Assembly (NCBI GenBank): GCA_905478795.1 | Contig: CAJQJX010000016.1 | Span: 20,139 to 84,138, forward strand | Source: an uncultured Flavobacteriales bacterium | GTDB lineage: Bacteria; Bacteroidota; Bacteroidia; Flavobacteriales_D; Sanyastnellaceae | Reading direction: 5' to 3' | DNA length: 64,000 nucleotides | Shown here: in pieces, positions 16,777 to 24,427 of the stretch | Position numbering within the stretch: position 1 is the first letter of the stretch | Layout: each line of letters opens with the position of its first letter | The notes under the pieces: model-generated | Database searches by the model: none | The model's input: the letters and a program-made list of their open reading frames with translations, nothing else | What the model was told of the DNA's origin: nothing | Translations under genes and position numbers: made by a program

Positions 16777-18939
16777 ATGAGACCGACATTCCGCGCTCTG
16801 GTCACTTCCATCTTCGTCGCGACCAGCTCTTTGCTCTGCGGCCAATGCGAAGCCGACCACACCATCGTGATGGCCGACTACTATTTCGCCCCGGCAGAGC
16901 TCACCATCCTGCCCGGTGAAACAGTGGCCTTTGTCAACGTGCAGGGAACGCACGACATCAACGGCATCACCAACACCCTGACGGGAGCGTCGTGGAACAA
17001 CCCGGCCGAGTTCTATCTCGAACAAACAGAGGGAACAGAAGAGGGCACCTGCATGGGCGTCGTGACCTTCGACATCCCCGGCGTCTACAACTTCGATTCG
17101 AGCATCGGTTTCCAAGCCCAGCTCGGCATGGTGGGTACCATCACGGTCGACGCCTTTACCCTCCTCGATCTCATGTTCTCATGGAACGGCGACGAGACCG
17201 CCCCTGGGGCATGGCAATCGACCTATGCCATGCAGTATTACTGCCCCGCTTGTGAAGCGGCCTTGAGTGGAGTCGGAGCGTATACCGTCTTTCTGCCCAA
17301 TGATGCCGCCATTGATGAACTGGGAGACCTGATGAACCTCAACCAGTTTGACATGCTGGCCATTCCGGATTTCCAGGATATTCTGCAATACCACATCATC
17401 GAGGGCATCTATCTGGCTGAGGATCTTGCACCTGGAATGGCCCTACCCACCCTGCTCGGAGAAGATGCCATGGTTGGTGAAGGATCCGGAGGGGGGCTCA
17501 CCATTGACGGTGTGAACATCGTGGAAACCAATTACACGGCGTTCAACGGGGTCGTTCACATCATTGATTACGGCATGGCCCCCTCCTCCTCTCCCGAGGC
17601 GACTGTCTATCAGATCGTGGTCGACAGTCCGGACCACACTCTTTTTGAACAGGAGATCAATGCCAACCTGCTGAACGACGACCTCATTGGCCAACCGGTC
17701 ATCAACGACAACGAATATGCCCCAGGCCACTTTACGGTCTTCGCCCCCACCGATGCCGCCATCTTCGCCTTTGCCGAAGAGAATGGATTCGACGACGTCA
17801 ACGACCTCTTCGATTCCCCTTATTGGGACGAAATCCTCCGGCGCCACATTGTGGAGATTCCTCTGACCAGCGACCAATTGGACAACAATGGACTGCTCGT
17901 CAGCTACGGTGGAGATGCCATTTACACCTTCGTCAACGACGACGGCATCTTCGTGGAAAACGCACAGCTGACCACCCTTGACTTGGAGGCTTACAACGGA
18001 GTGGTCCACGTCATCAACGAAGTCATCGATTTCAACTTCCCCAATCCAGTAGGCACCTGCGGAACTTGGACATTGAACATGTATGCTCCGGGTGGAGAAG
18101 GTTGGAGTGGCTTTATGCAAGTGCTGGTCGACAATGTCCTTGTGGGAACACCCTCCATCTTCGATGGGACTTCAAACAGCTTTGCCTTTGCTGTCAACGA
18201 AGGGTCTACAGTGGACATGAACTACGTCTCTGAATATGCAGGTTGGCCAGGGAATTTTGAAGTGGTCGATGCCGAAGGTGCCGTGATCTTTGACTCCGAC
18301 TCTCCTTCCTCGACAACGCCTCCCTTCCAATCGCCTTCTGGAGTCTTTGGCCTCAAAGCCTGCGCTTCACCAAGCGCTTGTGGTCAGATTAAGGTCAACC
18401 TCTATTCAGCATTTGACGGGTGGGACTTTGGCACCATCGCCGTGTATGATGGCATTGTGCTGGCCGATGTCATCGGAGGGTACTGGTTCAATGGACAGCA
18501 CCTCATCGGCTATGTGGACCTGGAAGAGGGGAGCGAGGTGGACTTCGTGGTGAACGCAGGCTATTTCTCCACCGAACACAACTACACGGTGGAGGATGCT
18601 GAGGGCAACATCATCGTAGACCAGATTCAAAACAATGTGTCACCGTCGAGTGTCCTGGACGTGATGGTCTGTGACGCAACCTCGCTGGTCTCGGAAACCC
18701 AAAGAACCCTTCCGATGCTGCACCCCAATCCAACGAATGGAAGCCTGACCCTTTCCGGAGTGCCCCTCGACGAAACGTGGAGCCTGGCGGTCCAAGATGT
18801 CCAAGGACGGCCCGTTTATTCAACGACCGGTCTTGGTCAGGGGCGCATACACCTTGAATCCTTGGCCTCTGGCATGTATTTGGCCACGATTTCGGTGTCA
18901 GGACAAGCCCTACAAACCATGCGGTTGGTCGTGGAATAA
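16777..18939 (+). CDS. Secreted protein: degenerate cupredoxin, two fasciclin (FAS1) domains, T9SS type A domain
   Basis: 720 residues from ATG 16777; an upstream in-frame ATG at 16756 precedes the signal peptide less neatly. Residues about 27-123 are a plastocyanin-like fold (YYFAPAELTILPGETVAFVN, GTHDING). At the copper loop, where plastocyanins read Y-C-x-x-H-x-x-x-G-M, it has YNFDSSIGFQAQLGMVG, so the Cys and His ligands are missing. Two FAS1 domains follow (about 128-270 and 275-418), each with the VFLPNDAAID or VFAPTDAAIF box and a FNGVVHIID/YNGVVHVIN box. A pair of lectin-like repeats comes next (CGTWTLNMYAPGG, CGQIKVNLYSAFDGW), then a T9SS domain starting at LHPNPTNGSL. FAS1 proteins mediate adhesion, so a surface-attachment role is likely. 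Confidence 0.82.
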   Translation: MRPTFRALVTSIFVATSSLLCGQCEADHTIVMADYYFAPAELTILPGETVAFVNVQGTHDINGITNTLTGASWNNPAEFYLEQTEGTEEGTCMGVVTFDIPGVYNFDSSIGFQAQLGMVGTITVDAFTLLDLMFSWNGDETAPGAWQSTYAMQYYCPACEAALSGVGAYTVFLPNDAAIDELGDLMNLNQFDMLAIPDFQDILQYHIIEGIYLAEDLAPGMALPTLLGEDAMVGEGSGGGLTIDGVNIVETNYTAFNGVVHIIDYGMAPSSSPEATVYQIVVDSPDHTLFEQEINANLLNDDLIGQPVINDNEYAPGHFTVFAPTDAAIFAFAEENGFDDVNDLFDSPYWDEILRRHIVEIPLTSDQLDNNGLLVSYGGDAIYTFVNDDGIFVENAQLTTLDLEAYNGVVHVINEVIDFNFPNPVGTCGTWTLNMYAPGGEGWSGFMQVLVDNVLVGTPSIFDGTSNSFAFAVNEGSTVDMNYVSEYAGWPGNFEVVDAEGAVIFDSDSPSSTTPPFQSPSGVFGLKACASPSACGQIKVNLYSAFDGWDFGTIAVYDGIVLADVIGGYWFNGQHLIGYVDLEEGSEVDFVVNAGYFSTEHNYTVEDAEGNIIVDQIQNNVSPSSVLDVMVCDATSLVSETQRTLPMLHPNPTNGSLTLSGVPLDETWSLAVQDVQGRPVYSTTGLGQGRIHLESLASGMYLATISVSGQALQTMRLVVE

Positions 18940-18988
18940 GCCACTGTTCCCTCGGCGGAGTAGTCAGACAGACTTGGAATTCTCTAAT

Positions 18989-19018
18989 GTTAAGCCTATA
19001 TTAAGAGAACGTTAAGCC
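18989..19018 (+). repeat. Three TTAAG repeats with 11-bp period before a small membrane protein gene
   Basis: GTTAAGCC (18989-18996), ATTAAGAG (19000-19007) and GTTAAGCC (19011-19018) are spaced exactly 11 bp apart, one helical turn. Such in-phase direct repeats are typical of OmpR/PhoB-family response-regulator sites. The last copy ends 7 bases before the ATG at 19026. Confidence 0.4.
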
Positions 19019-19025
19019 AAAGCTC

Positions 19026-19298
19026 ATGATGATTTCTCTTTTTGACTGGATCTGGATCGAGGTCATTGCCGTGACCTCCATCGGCACCGTGGCGTATTGT
19101 CTCGTTTTAGGCAAACATGATGTCCAACAAGAATTGGAAGAGCTCCGAGCAGCATTAGAACATCAGCGCAACCGCAAGAAGTTTTGGAAAGCAAAGGCCA
19201 AAGGACATACACCTCAGGTTACCCGCGATACCAAGTCCACCCCCATTCAACTGGCCTCGAGGTCCATCCACTTGGGCGCATCTTCTGCTGGACACTAA
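19026..19298 (+). CDS. Small single-span membrane protein (90 aa), unknown
   Basis: Not a recognised family. Residues 5-29 form one transmembrane helix (FDWIWIEVIAVTSIGTVAYC), followed by a charged coiled-coil-like helix (VQQELEELRAALEHQRNRKK) and a basic, low-complexity tail. The topology resembles small regulatory or scaffold membrane proteins. It sits just after the three-fold 11-bp repeat and 42 bases before the GH13 gene on the same strand, so the two may be co-transcribed. ATG 19029 is an equally good start. Confidence 0.5.
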   Translation: MMISLFDWIWIEVIAVTSIGTVAYCLVLGKHDVQQELEELRAALEHQRNRKKFWKAKAKGHTPQVTRDTKSTPIQLASRSIHLGASSAGH

Positions 19299-19340
19299 TC
19301 TGAAGCGCCACCAAGTTCGCGAAGCCTTTATTTGCGCTTC

Positions 19341-21200
19341 ATGCGACCACTTCATTTCCTGATTGTTGCCGCCTTTTGTGTCACGACCACCTGTGCGGGG
19401 TTGGGCCAAGGTTTTGTGGACACCGTCGACCCTCCATTTTGGTGGGTGGACATGCCCGTGCAACAGGTTCAATTGATGGTCCATGGCGATGCCTTGGCTC
19501 AATATCAAGTCAGCATAGACCACCCAGGCGTTTCGATCGCTGCTTCGCACCATGGCGACAGCCCCAACTATAAGTTCATCTACCTCGATGTTGCTGCTGG
19601 CACCGCACCCGGAGACCTCACATTGGAATGGACCCATCCAAACCGGCCCAATCGGATAGCAGGCAAGACCACATTCTCCCTAAAGGAACGCAAACCCAAA
19701 CAGGCCAAAGGGTACAGCAGTGCAGATGCCATATGCCTCATCACGCCTGATCGTTTCGCCAACGGAGACCCTTCAAACGATGCGATCGAAGACCTGCTCG
19801 AAGCCCCCAACCGATCCGATGACCACGGTCGACATGGAGGCGACTTGGCCGGCATTCAGCAACACTTGGACTACCTGTCCAAAATGGGCTTCACCGCCAT
19901 TTGGCTCAACCCATTGCTGGAAAACGACCAACCTCAGTGGTCATATCACGGATATGCGACCACCGATTACTACCGTGTGGACCGGCGTTTTGGAACCAAT
20001 GCGGACTATCAAGCGCTCGGCGCTGCTGCCCGGGGTTATGGTCTAAAACTCATCATGGACATGATCATGAACCACTGCGGTTCGGAACATCCCTGGATGA
20101 AAGATCTGCCGACCAAGGACTGGATCAACAACGGGGGTGAATTCACGCCCACCACGCACCGTCGGACCACATTGCGCGACCCTTATGCCAGCCCAGCAGA
20201 CCGCACCCGATTTACAGATGGATGGTTTGTCAAGGAGATGCCGGACCTCAACCAGCGCCAGCCCTTGCTCGCCGACTACCTCATTCAAAACACCCTATGG
20301 TGGATCGAATACCTGGGACTGAGTGGTATTCGAATGGACACCTATCCGTATTCCGATGCCCGCTTCATGACCGCGTGGACCTGCGCCGTGAAAGCGGCCT
20401 ATCCCCATCTGAACATTTGTGGCGAAGAGTGGAGCCTCAACCCTGCCGTATTGGCCTATTGGCAAAGGGGAAAGGACAACGCTGACGGTTACACCTCCTG
20501 CCTGCCGGGGCTGCTCGACTTCCCGCTTCACCACGCTTTCATGCAGTGTATGAACGAACAGGAGGCTTGGCATTCCGACTGGGTCAGGCTGTATGAGATG
20601 CTGGGCAATGACTTCTTGTATCCCGATCCCTTTAACCACATCATCTTTCCGGACAACCACGACATGAGCCGGGTGCACACCCAGCTCGGCGACGATGTGC
20701 GCAAAACACGGTTGGCCATGGTCTTCTTTGCGACCACCCGCGGCATTCCCCAGTTCTACTACGGGACAGAAATCCTCATGACCAATACCGGCGACGACAG
20801 CCACGGCAACATACGCAGCGACTTTCCCGGCGGGTGGGCTGGCGACACCACCAGTGGATTCTCGGGCATTAAAATTGACCAGGAAGCCCTTGATTTCCAG
20901 GAATTCACCCGGCGATTGCTCAACTGGCGCCAGAGCGCCAATGCCGTCCACAATGGACAGCTGATCCACTACGTTCCAGAAGGGGGGTCCTACGTGTACT
21001 TCCGCCAAGATGAAGGGACCACTGTGATGGTCATCCTGAACAAATCAGCGTCTACAGAATCCCTGGACCTTCATCGGTTTGACGAGGTCTTGGCGTCCCG
21101 CCGTTCGCTCAAAAACGCACTCACCGGCGAGAACATTCCCACGCAAAATGACACGGTCAACATTCCAGGCTGGACAGCTTGGATCCTAGAAGTTGAATGA
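19341..21200 (+). CDS. Secreted GH13 alpha-amylase / neopullulanase-type enzyme
   Basis: 619 residues from ATG 19341; an in-frame TTG lies three codons upstream. The signal peptide ends near GLGQ (23). Residues about 28-115 form an N-terminal immunoglobulin-like domain of the cyclomaltodextrinase type. The GH13 barrel has region I MDMIMNHCG (239-247), nucleophile Asp333 in GIRMDTYPY, acid/base Glu362 in ICGEEW, and the transition-state Asp441 in FPDNHDMSR. A C-terminal beta-domain ends the protein, with no T9SS domain, so a periplasmic or lipid-free exported location is likely. It would hydrolyse alpha-1,4-glucans such as starch, glycogen or pullulan, comparable to SusA. No susCD pair is adjacent; the one at 27.6 kb looks specific to beta-glucan. 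Confidence 0.9.
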   Translation: MRPLHFLIVAAFCVTTTCAGLGQGFVDTVDPPFWWVDMPVQQVQLMVHGDALAQYQVSIDHPGVSIAASHHGDSPNYKFIYLDVAAGTAPGDLTLEWTHPNRPNRIAGKTTFSLKERKPKQAKGYSSADAICLITPDRFANGDPSNDAIEDLLEAPNRSDDHGRHGGDLAGIQQHLDYLSKMGFTAIWLNPLLENDQPQWSYHGYATTDYYRVDRRFGTNADYQALGAAARGYGLKLIMDMIMNHCGSEHPWMKDLPTKDWINNGGEFTPTTHRRTTLRDPYASPADRTRFTDGWFVKEMPDLNQRQPLLADYLIQNTLWWIEYLGLSGIRMDTYPYSDARFMTAWTCAVKAAYPHLNICGEEWSLNPAVLAYWQRGKDNADGYTSCLPGLLDFPLHHAFMQCMNEQEAWHSDWVRLYEMLGNDFLYPDPFNHIIFPDNHDMSRVHTQLGDDVRKTRLAMVFFATTRGIPQFYYGTEILMTNTGDDSHGNIRSDFPGGWAGDTTSGFSGIKIDQEALDFQEFTRRLLNWRQSANAVHNGQLIHYVPEGGSYVYFRQDEGTTVMVILNKSASTESLDLHRFDEVLASRRSLKNALTGENIPTQNDTVNIPGWTAWILEVE

Positions 21201-21264
21201 CGCCACCAACCCCTTTCACAAAGACTGGGCAGCATAAGGAAAGGGACAGCCTGCCTACCTGTGG

Positions 21265-22479
21265 TCAGTGGGCCACCACAAAGCGGGTCGGTTGGCGGTC
21301 TCCGCACCGCGCCACGTAGGCGCCGTTGGGCCAAGCCGAAACATCGAGGCGTCCATTCTGCAGGACACCGCGGAAGCACTCACGCCCTTGGGCGTCGGTC
21401 ACGACCACCTCACCCTCAAAGCCATTGCTCGCTCCCGAAGCAGCTCCTGCAGGATGATACCAACGGCTCGCTGGATTGGGATAACCACAAGCAGCCCCAA
21501 AATCACCAAGCGCTTGTACCGATGAAGGCAGGGCACCAAAATGAATGTGCTGCGTATCCTCGATCCCCGGGTCAATCATGTTCCAGTAATCACAAGAAAC
21601 AGCGCCTTCGAACCCCTCCTCCGGAGCAACGAGAATGGTAAACCTCTCGCCTGGAAAAATGTCGAGGCTGTCCACAGCAAAAGACTCGGGAAGTGCCCGA
21701 CCGTCACTCATATGGCATACCGCGTGCAATTCAGGTGGGAAATGACACCGGACACGGCTGTAGGCCATCGAGCCAAGCCGAAGCGCCACAGTGTCGCCAG
21801 GTGCTGACCAAACCCGCTCATCTTCCGCTTCCAGTTGACTGCCCTGCTTTCCATTGATCATGAACACATCTGGGCGGATGTCGTGGAATGGGAAACTGCC
21901 TACTGGGTCAAGGTTTGTGGCGACTTCCAGGTCACTGAACAAGAACGGCGCATCCTCTGTGTAGGCGGGGCCGCCCTCAAAAAGGGTCTGATCCGGACGC
22001 TTCACGAGGATCATTCCATACATCCCCATCGTCAAATGAAGGGTCGTCGTAACGTGGCAGTGGTACAAGAACGTCCCCGCCTGATCGGCCACAAAAGAAT
22101 ACACCGCATCCCCTCCCGTCGGTACAAGAAAGGAGGTAGCAGGCACCCCGTCATTGGCTTGATCCACATCCAATCCGTGCAAATGGATGGTATGGCTCTC
22201 TGGACTCGGGTTGACGAAATTCAAGTCCACCGACTGCCCTTCATTGTAAGTAAGCAGTGGCCCAGGTAGGGTAATGAATCCATCTGTTACCCATCCGTAC
22301 CCCCAAATCGTGACCGAGGAGCCATCATCCAAAAAATGAATGCCATCCATTTCGCTGTACAGCTGCGGTGGAAGCGCCTGACCCATCGCGAGAGAGGGCG
22401 CCAGCGCCAAACCTCCGCACAACAACATGACCCATCGGAAGGCAGCGAAGCATTTCGGAAAGTGCATCAACATGTTCAT
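21265..22479 (-). CDS. Multicopper-oxidase-like protein with T9SS type A domain
   Basis: 404 residues from ATG 22479, whose ATGA overlaps the stop of the upstream cupredoxin gene. The reading frame stays open further upstream, but the signal peptide (about residues 12-34) argues for this start. The first cupredoxin domain has the trinuclear-site motif HTIHLHG (96-102) and the type 1/trinuclear loop LYHCHVTTTLHLTMGMYG, with His140, Cys141, His142, His148 and Met. The second domain (about 185-310) lacks obvious copper ligands. Residues about 335-404 are a T9SS type A domain (CGYPNPASRW...WPNGAYVARC). Multicopper oxidases couple substrate oxidation to oxygen reduction; with a single canonical copper loop this protein probably works with its coupled neighbour. 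Confidence 0.8.
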   Translation of the reverse strand: MNMLMHFPKCFAAFRWVMLLCGGLALAPSLAMGQALPPQLYSEMDGIHFLDDGSSVTIWGYGWVTDGFITLPGPLLTYNEGQSVDLNFVNPSPESHTIHLHGLDVDQANDGVPATSFLVPTGGDAVYSFVADQAGTFLYHCHVTTTLHLTMGMYGMILVKRPDQTLFEGGPAYTEDAPFLFSDLEVATNLDPVGSFPFHDIRPDVFMINGKQGSQLEAEDERVWSAPGDTVALRLGSMAYSRVRCHFPPELHAVCHMSDGRALPESFAVDSLDIFPGERFTILVAPEEGFEGAVSCDYWNMIDPGIEDTQHIHFGALPSSVQALGDFGAACGYPNPASRWYHPAGAASGASNGFEGEVVVTDAQGRECFRGVLQNGRLDVSAWPNGAYVARCGDRQPTRFVVAH

Positions 22480-23354
22480 GGGGCAATATTGAGGTGGGTG
22501 ATCATGCCTCCGGGATAAAGTCCCGCATTGGTCACGGCAATCAAATTGTGGTTGTGCACGGGATACATACCCGCTTGGAAAGCATCCAATCTGACCACAG
22601 TCACTTCGCCCTGCAAAAAGGGCATGGTATCCTTGGTCCACCCCACCCGCTCAGGGTGCTGACTCGCCTGAAGAACTTCGACATGAAAGCCATGAAAGTG
22701 AAGCACGTGATCCATGCTGCCCTGATTGGCAATGGTGATGTAACAGGAAGTGCCCACGCCTATTTGGACGTGTCCAAAGGGGTCGTTCAATGTGTTGGGG
22801 AAAATCCGATCGTTGACCGTGAACTGCCTGGGAACATATGGCGCTTCGGGATCCACAGCCCCACCATTGGCCACGCCCCACATTCTTGCTGGCTCCCAAT
22901 CTCCAAGGTTCCAATGAAAGTGTGGGAGTGCATCAAATCCGGCCACGATCACACCGGCAGCACCCAAAACACGACCGCGCTCGGAGGACAAACCATAACG
23001 GTAACTTCCCTCTAACAGTTCAGGCAGTTCAACCACAGTGGACTCTCCCGCAGGCAGGTTTACAGCCGACCATCCTGCGACACCCAACTCAAAGCCATGG
23101 TCCACTGAATCGCCATTGAACACCACCACCTCATAGGACTGGCCGACGTTGACGTAAAACGAAACATTGACGGTGTCCCAGTCCATTGAAGGACAAAACC
23201 TCAAAGCCGGCATGGTATCTCCAGCCAACGTGACTTCATTCAACTGAATCCAGAGGGTGTCCGGCGTGGTCTGGGCATGAACTTCAATGGGTCCCAGAAT
23301 GGCCAGAGCCAGCCACATGACCCCTTTGGAGAGGTGAAGTTTTCTTGCCTGCAT
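22476..23354 (-). CDS. Two-domain cupredoxin (multicopper-oxidase-like), coupled partner
   Basis: 292 residues with a signal peptide (about 1-28, cleaved near VHAQ). The N-terminal cupredoxin domain (50-140) has few potential ligands. The C-terminal domain carries DHVLHFHGFHVEV (His216, 219, 221, 224) and PVHNHNLIAVTNAGLYPGGM. The second motif matches the H-C-H...G-M loop of multicopper oxidases, but with Asn268 in place of the type 1 copper Cys. The histidines needed for a type 2/3 site are kept while type 1 is apparently lost. It has no T9SS domain, whereas the coupled downstream protein has one, suggesting the pair is exported or anchored together (inference). Confidence 0.75.
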   Translation of the reverse strand: MQARKLHLSKGVMWLALAILGPIEVHAQTTPDTLWIQLNEVTLAGDTMPALRFCPSMDWDTVNVSFYVNVGQSYEVVVFNGDSVDHGFELGVAGWSAVNLPAGESTVVELPELLEGSYRYGLSSERGRVLGAAGVIVAGFDALPHFHWNLGDWEPARMWGVANGGAVDPEAPYVPRQFTVNDRIFPNTLNDPFGHVQIGVGTSCYITIANQGSMDHVLHFHGFHVEVLQASQHPERVGWTKDTMPFLQGEVTVVRLDAFQAGMYPVHNHNLIAVTNAGLYPGGMITHLNIAP

Positions 23355-23444
23355 GTACCGAATTTACAAGGACTTGTAAGGTTGTCCTAACCCAAAACAC
23401 AGATCGAGCAACAAGGGCCCAACTGAGGGGCACCGGTGAGGACT

Positions 23445-24302
23445 TCATTCCGGATCTGACAGGACACCGCTTGGCGGGCAATACCTCCCATCCGGTGCGC
23501 AAATCGGCAAATTGAAACGCTCATCATGGAGCAAAGCATGGACCAAAACGTCACCTGACTGCAGTCCTTCTGCGGTCGTCCATTGCCACTCGTCCGCAAT
23601 GCCCTCGGCAATTCTAGGGTCATTGAGCAGTCCCATTTCAGTCACCGTCGCCCAATAGAGGTACTCAATGGCCATGCAGCCATAGTCACACGTGCGGTCA
23701 TCATAATGGTACCATGCCTCCGCTGGATAACGGCGGGGAGTGACGCGCCATTGACCTCCTCGCGCCACATCCATCGCCTCTGTGAGCAAGGAAGAATGGG
23801 GAGGCAATCCAAAGGCTTCGGGGAACAACCTCACGTACGCCCCCATGTGCAGGGTATGCAACACCTCCTCCACAGTAGCATCCCACCCCCACTGGCCCGT
23901 GCGTTCCGGCGCAATCTCATCCGCATACAGCACCGCCGCCACCCCCTCGCCTTGGTATCTGCGAAAGAAGCGCCGTTCAGCCCTCGATCCCGGCCGTTCA
24001 AAAACGGGCATGACAGCATCACACTCGGACAAGGCCTGCTTCACGCGCACATCGTCAACGTGACCGTCCTCATCCTGATCCAACAATTCTGCGGCGATTG
24101 TCGCGACATGGCGCAAAGCCATTTCGCTGATTTCAGGGACAGCAAGCACACGGAAACACCCCAGAACATCCACACCTTGGGTAAATCCCTGCCAGACCGC
24201 TTGGCGGTCATCCGGCGTGGGCTTCACCTGAAAACTGCAGGACGTTTGCGCCCTGACCCCGAATGCCATCAGCATACAGAGCATCGCCATCGTTTTGTGC
24301 AT
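23445..24302 (-). CDS. Secreted EF-hand protein with EEVLH motif, uncharacterised family
   Basis: 285 residues from ATG 24302. The frame is open further upstream, but MHKTMAMLCMLMAFGVRAQ is a clean signal peptide. Residues after about 45 read as one domain: a helix ALRHVATIAAELL followed by a canonical calcium loop DQDEDGHVDD, then FRRYQGEGVAAVLYADEI, then DATVEEVLHTLHMGAYVRLFP. The E-E-V-L-H-x-x-H arrangement recalls zinc sites but is not HExxH. I recognise this type from marine bacterial genomes but know no assigned function. Cysteines near the end (CAPDGRYC) may form a disulfide. It is divergent from the penicillin-acylase-like gene, with starts about 125 bases apart. Confidence 0.65.
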   Translation of the reverse strand: MHKTMAMLCMLMAFGVRAQTSCSFQVKPTPDDRQAVWQGFTQGVDVLGCFRVLAVPEISEMALRHVATIAAELLDQDEDGHVDDVRVKQALSECDAVMPVFERPGSRAERRFFRRYQGEGVAAVLYADEIAPERTGQWGWDATVEEVLHTLHMGAYVRLFPEAFGLPPHSSLLTEAMDVARGGQWRVTPRRYPAEAWYHYDDRTCDYGCMAIEYLYWATVTEMGLLNDPRIAEGIADEWQWTTAEGLQSGDVLVHALLHDERFNLPICAPDGRYCPPSGVLSDPE

Positions 24303-24427
24303 TCCCCTCCCCATCATAGACCTACAATTAACGGCGTAAGAAATGAAAGAGGCCCTTCTCTTTTCAAAGCCAAATAGCCCCCAAACAGCCGCGCAGCATG
24401 CGTACATTTCGACCTCAGATTCGCGCC

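Noticed and set aside
21211..21245. CCCTTTC ... GAAAGGG inverted repeat after the GH13 gene
   Set aside because: Arms are perfect over 7 bp, but the 21-base loop and absence of a T run make a terminator or operator call weak.
21265..23354. A single multicopper oxidase gene broken by a frameshift
   Set aside because: The second gene has its own signal peptide and a clean ATGA overlap, and each protein has two cupredoxin-like domains, so two genuine genes are more likely.
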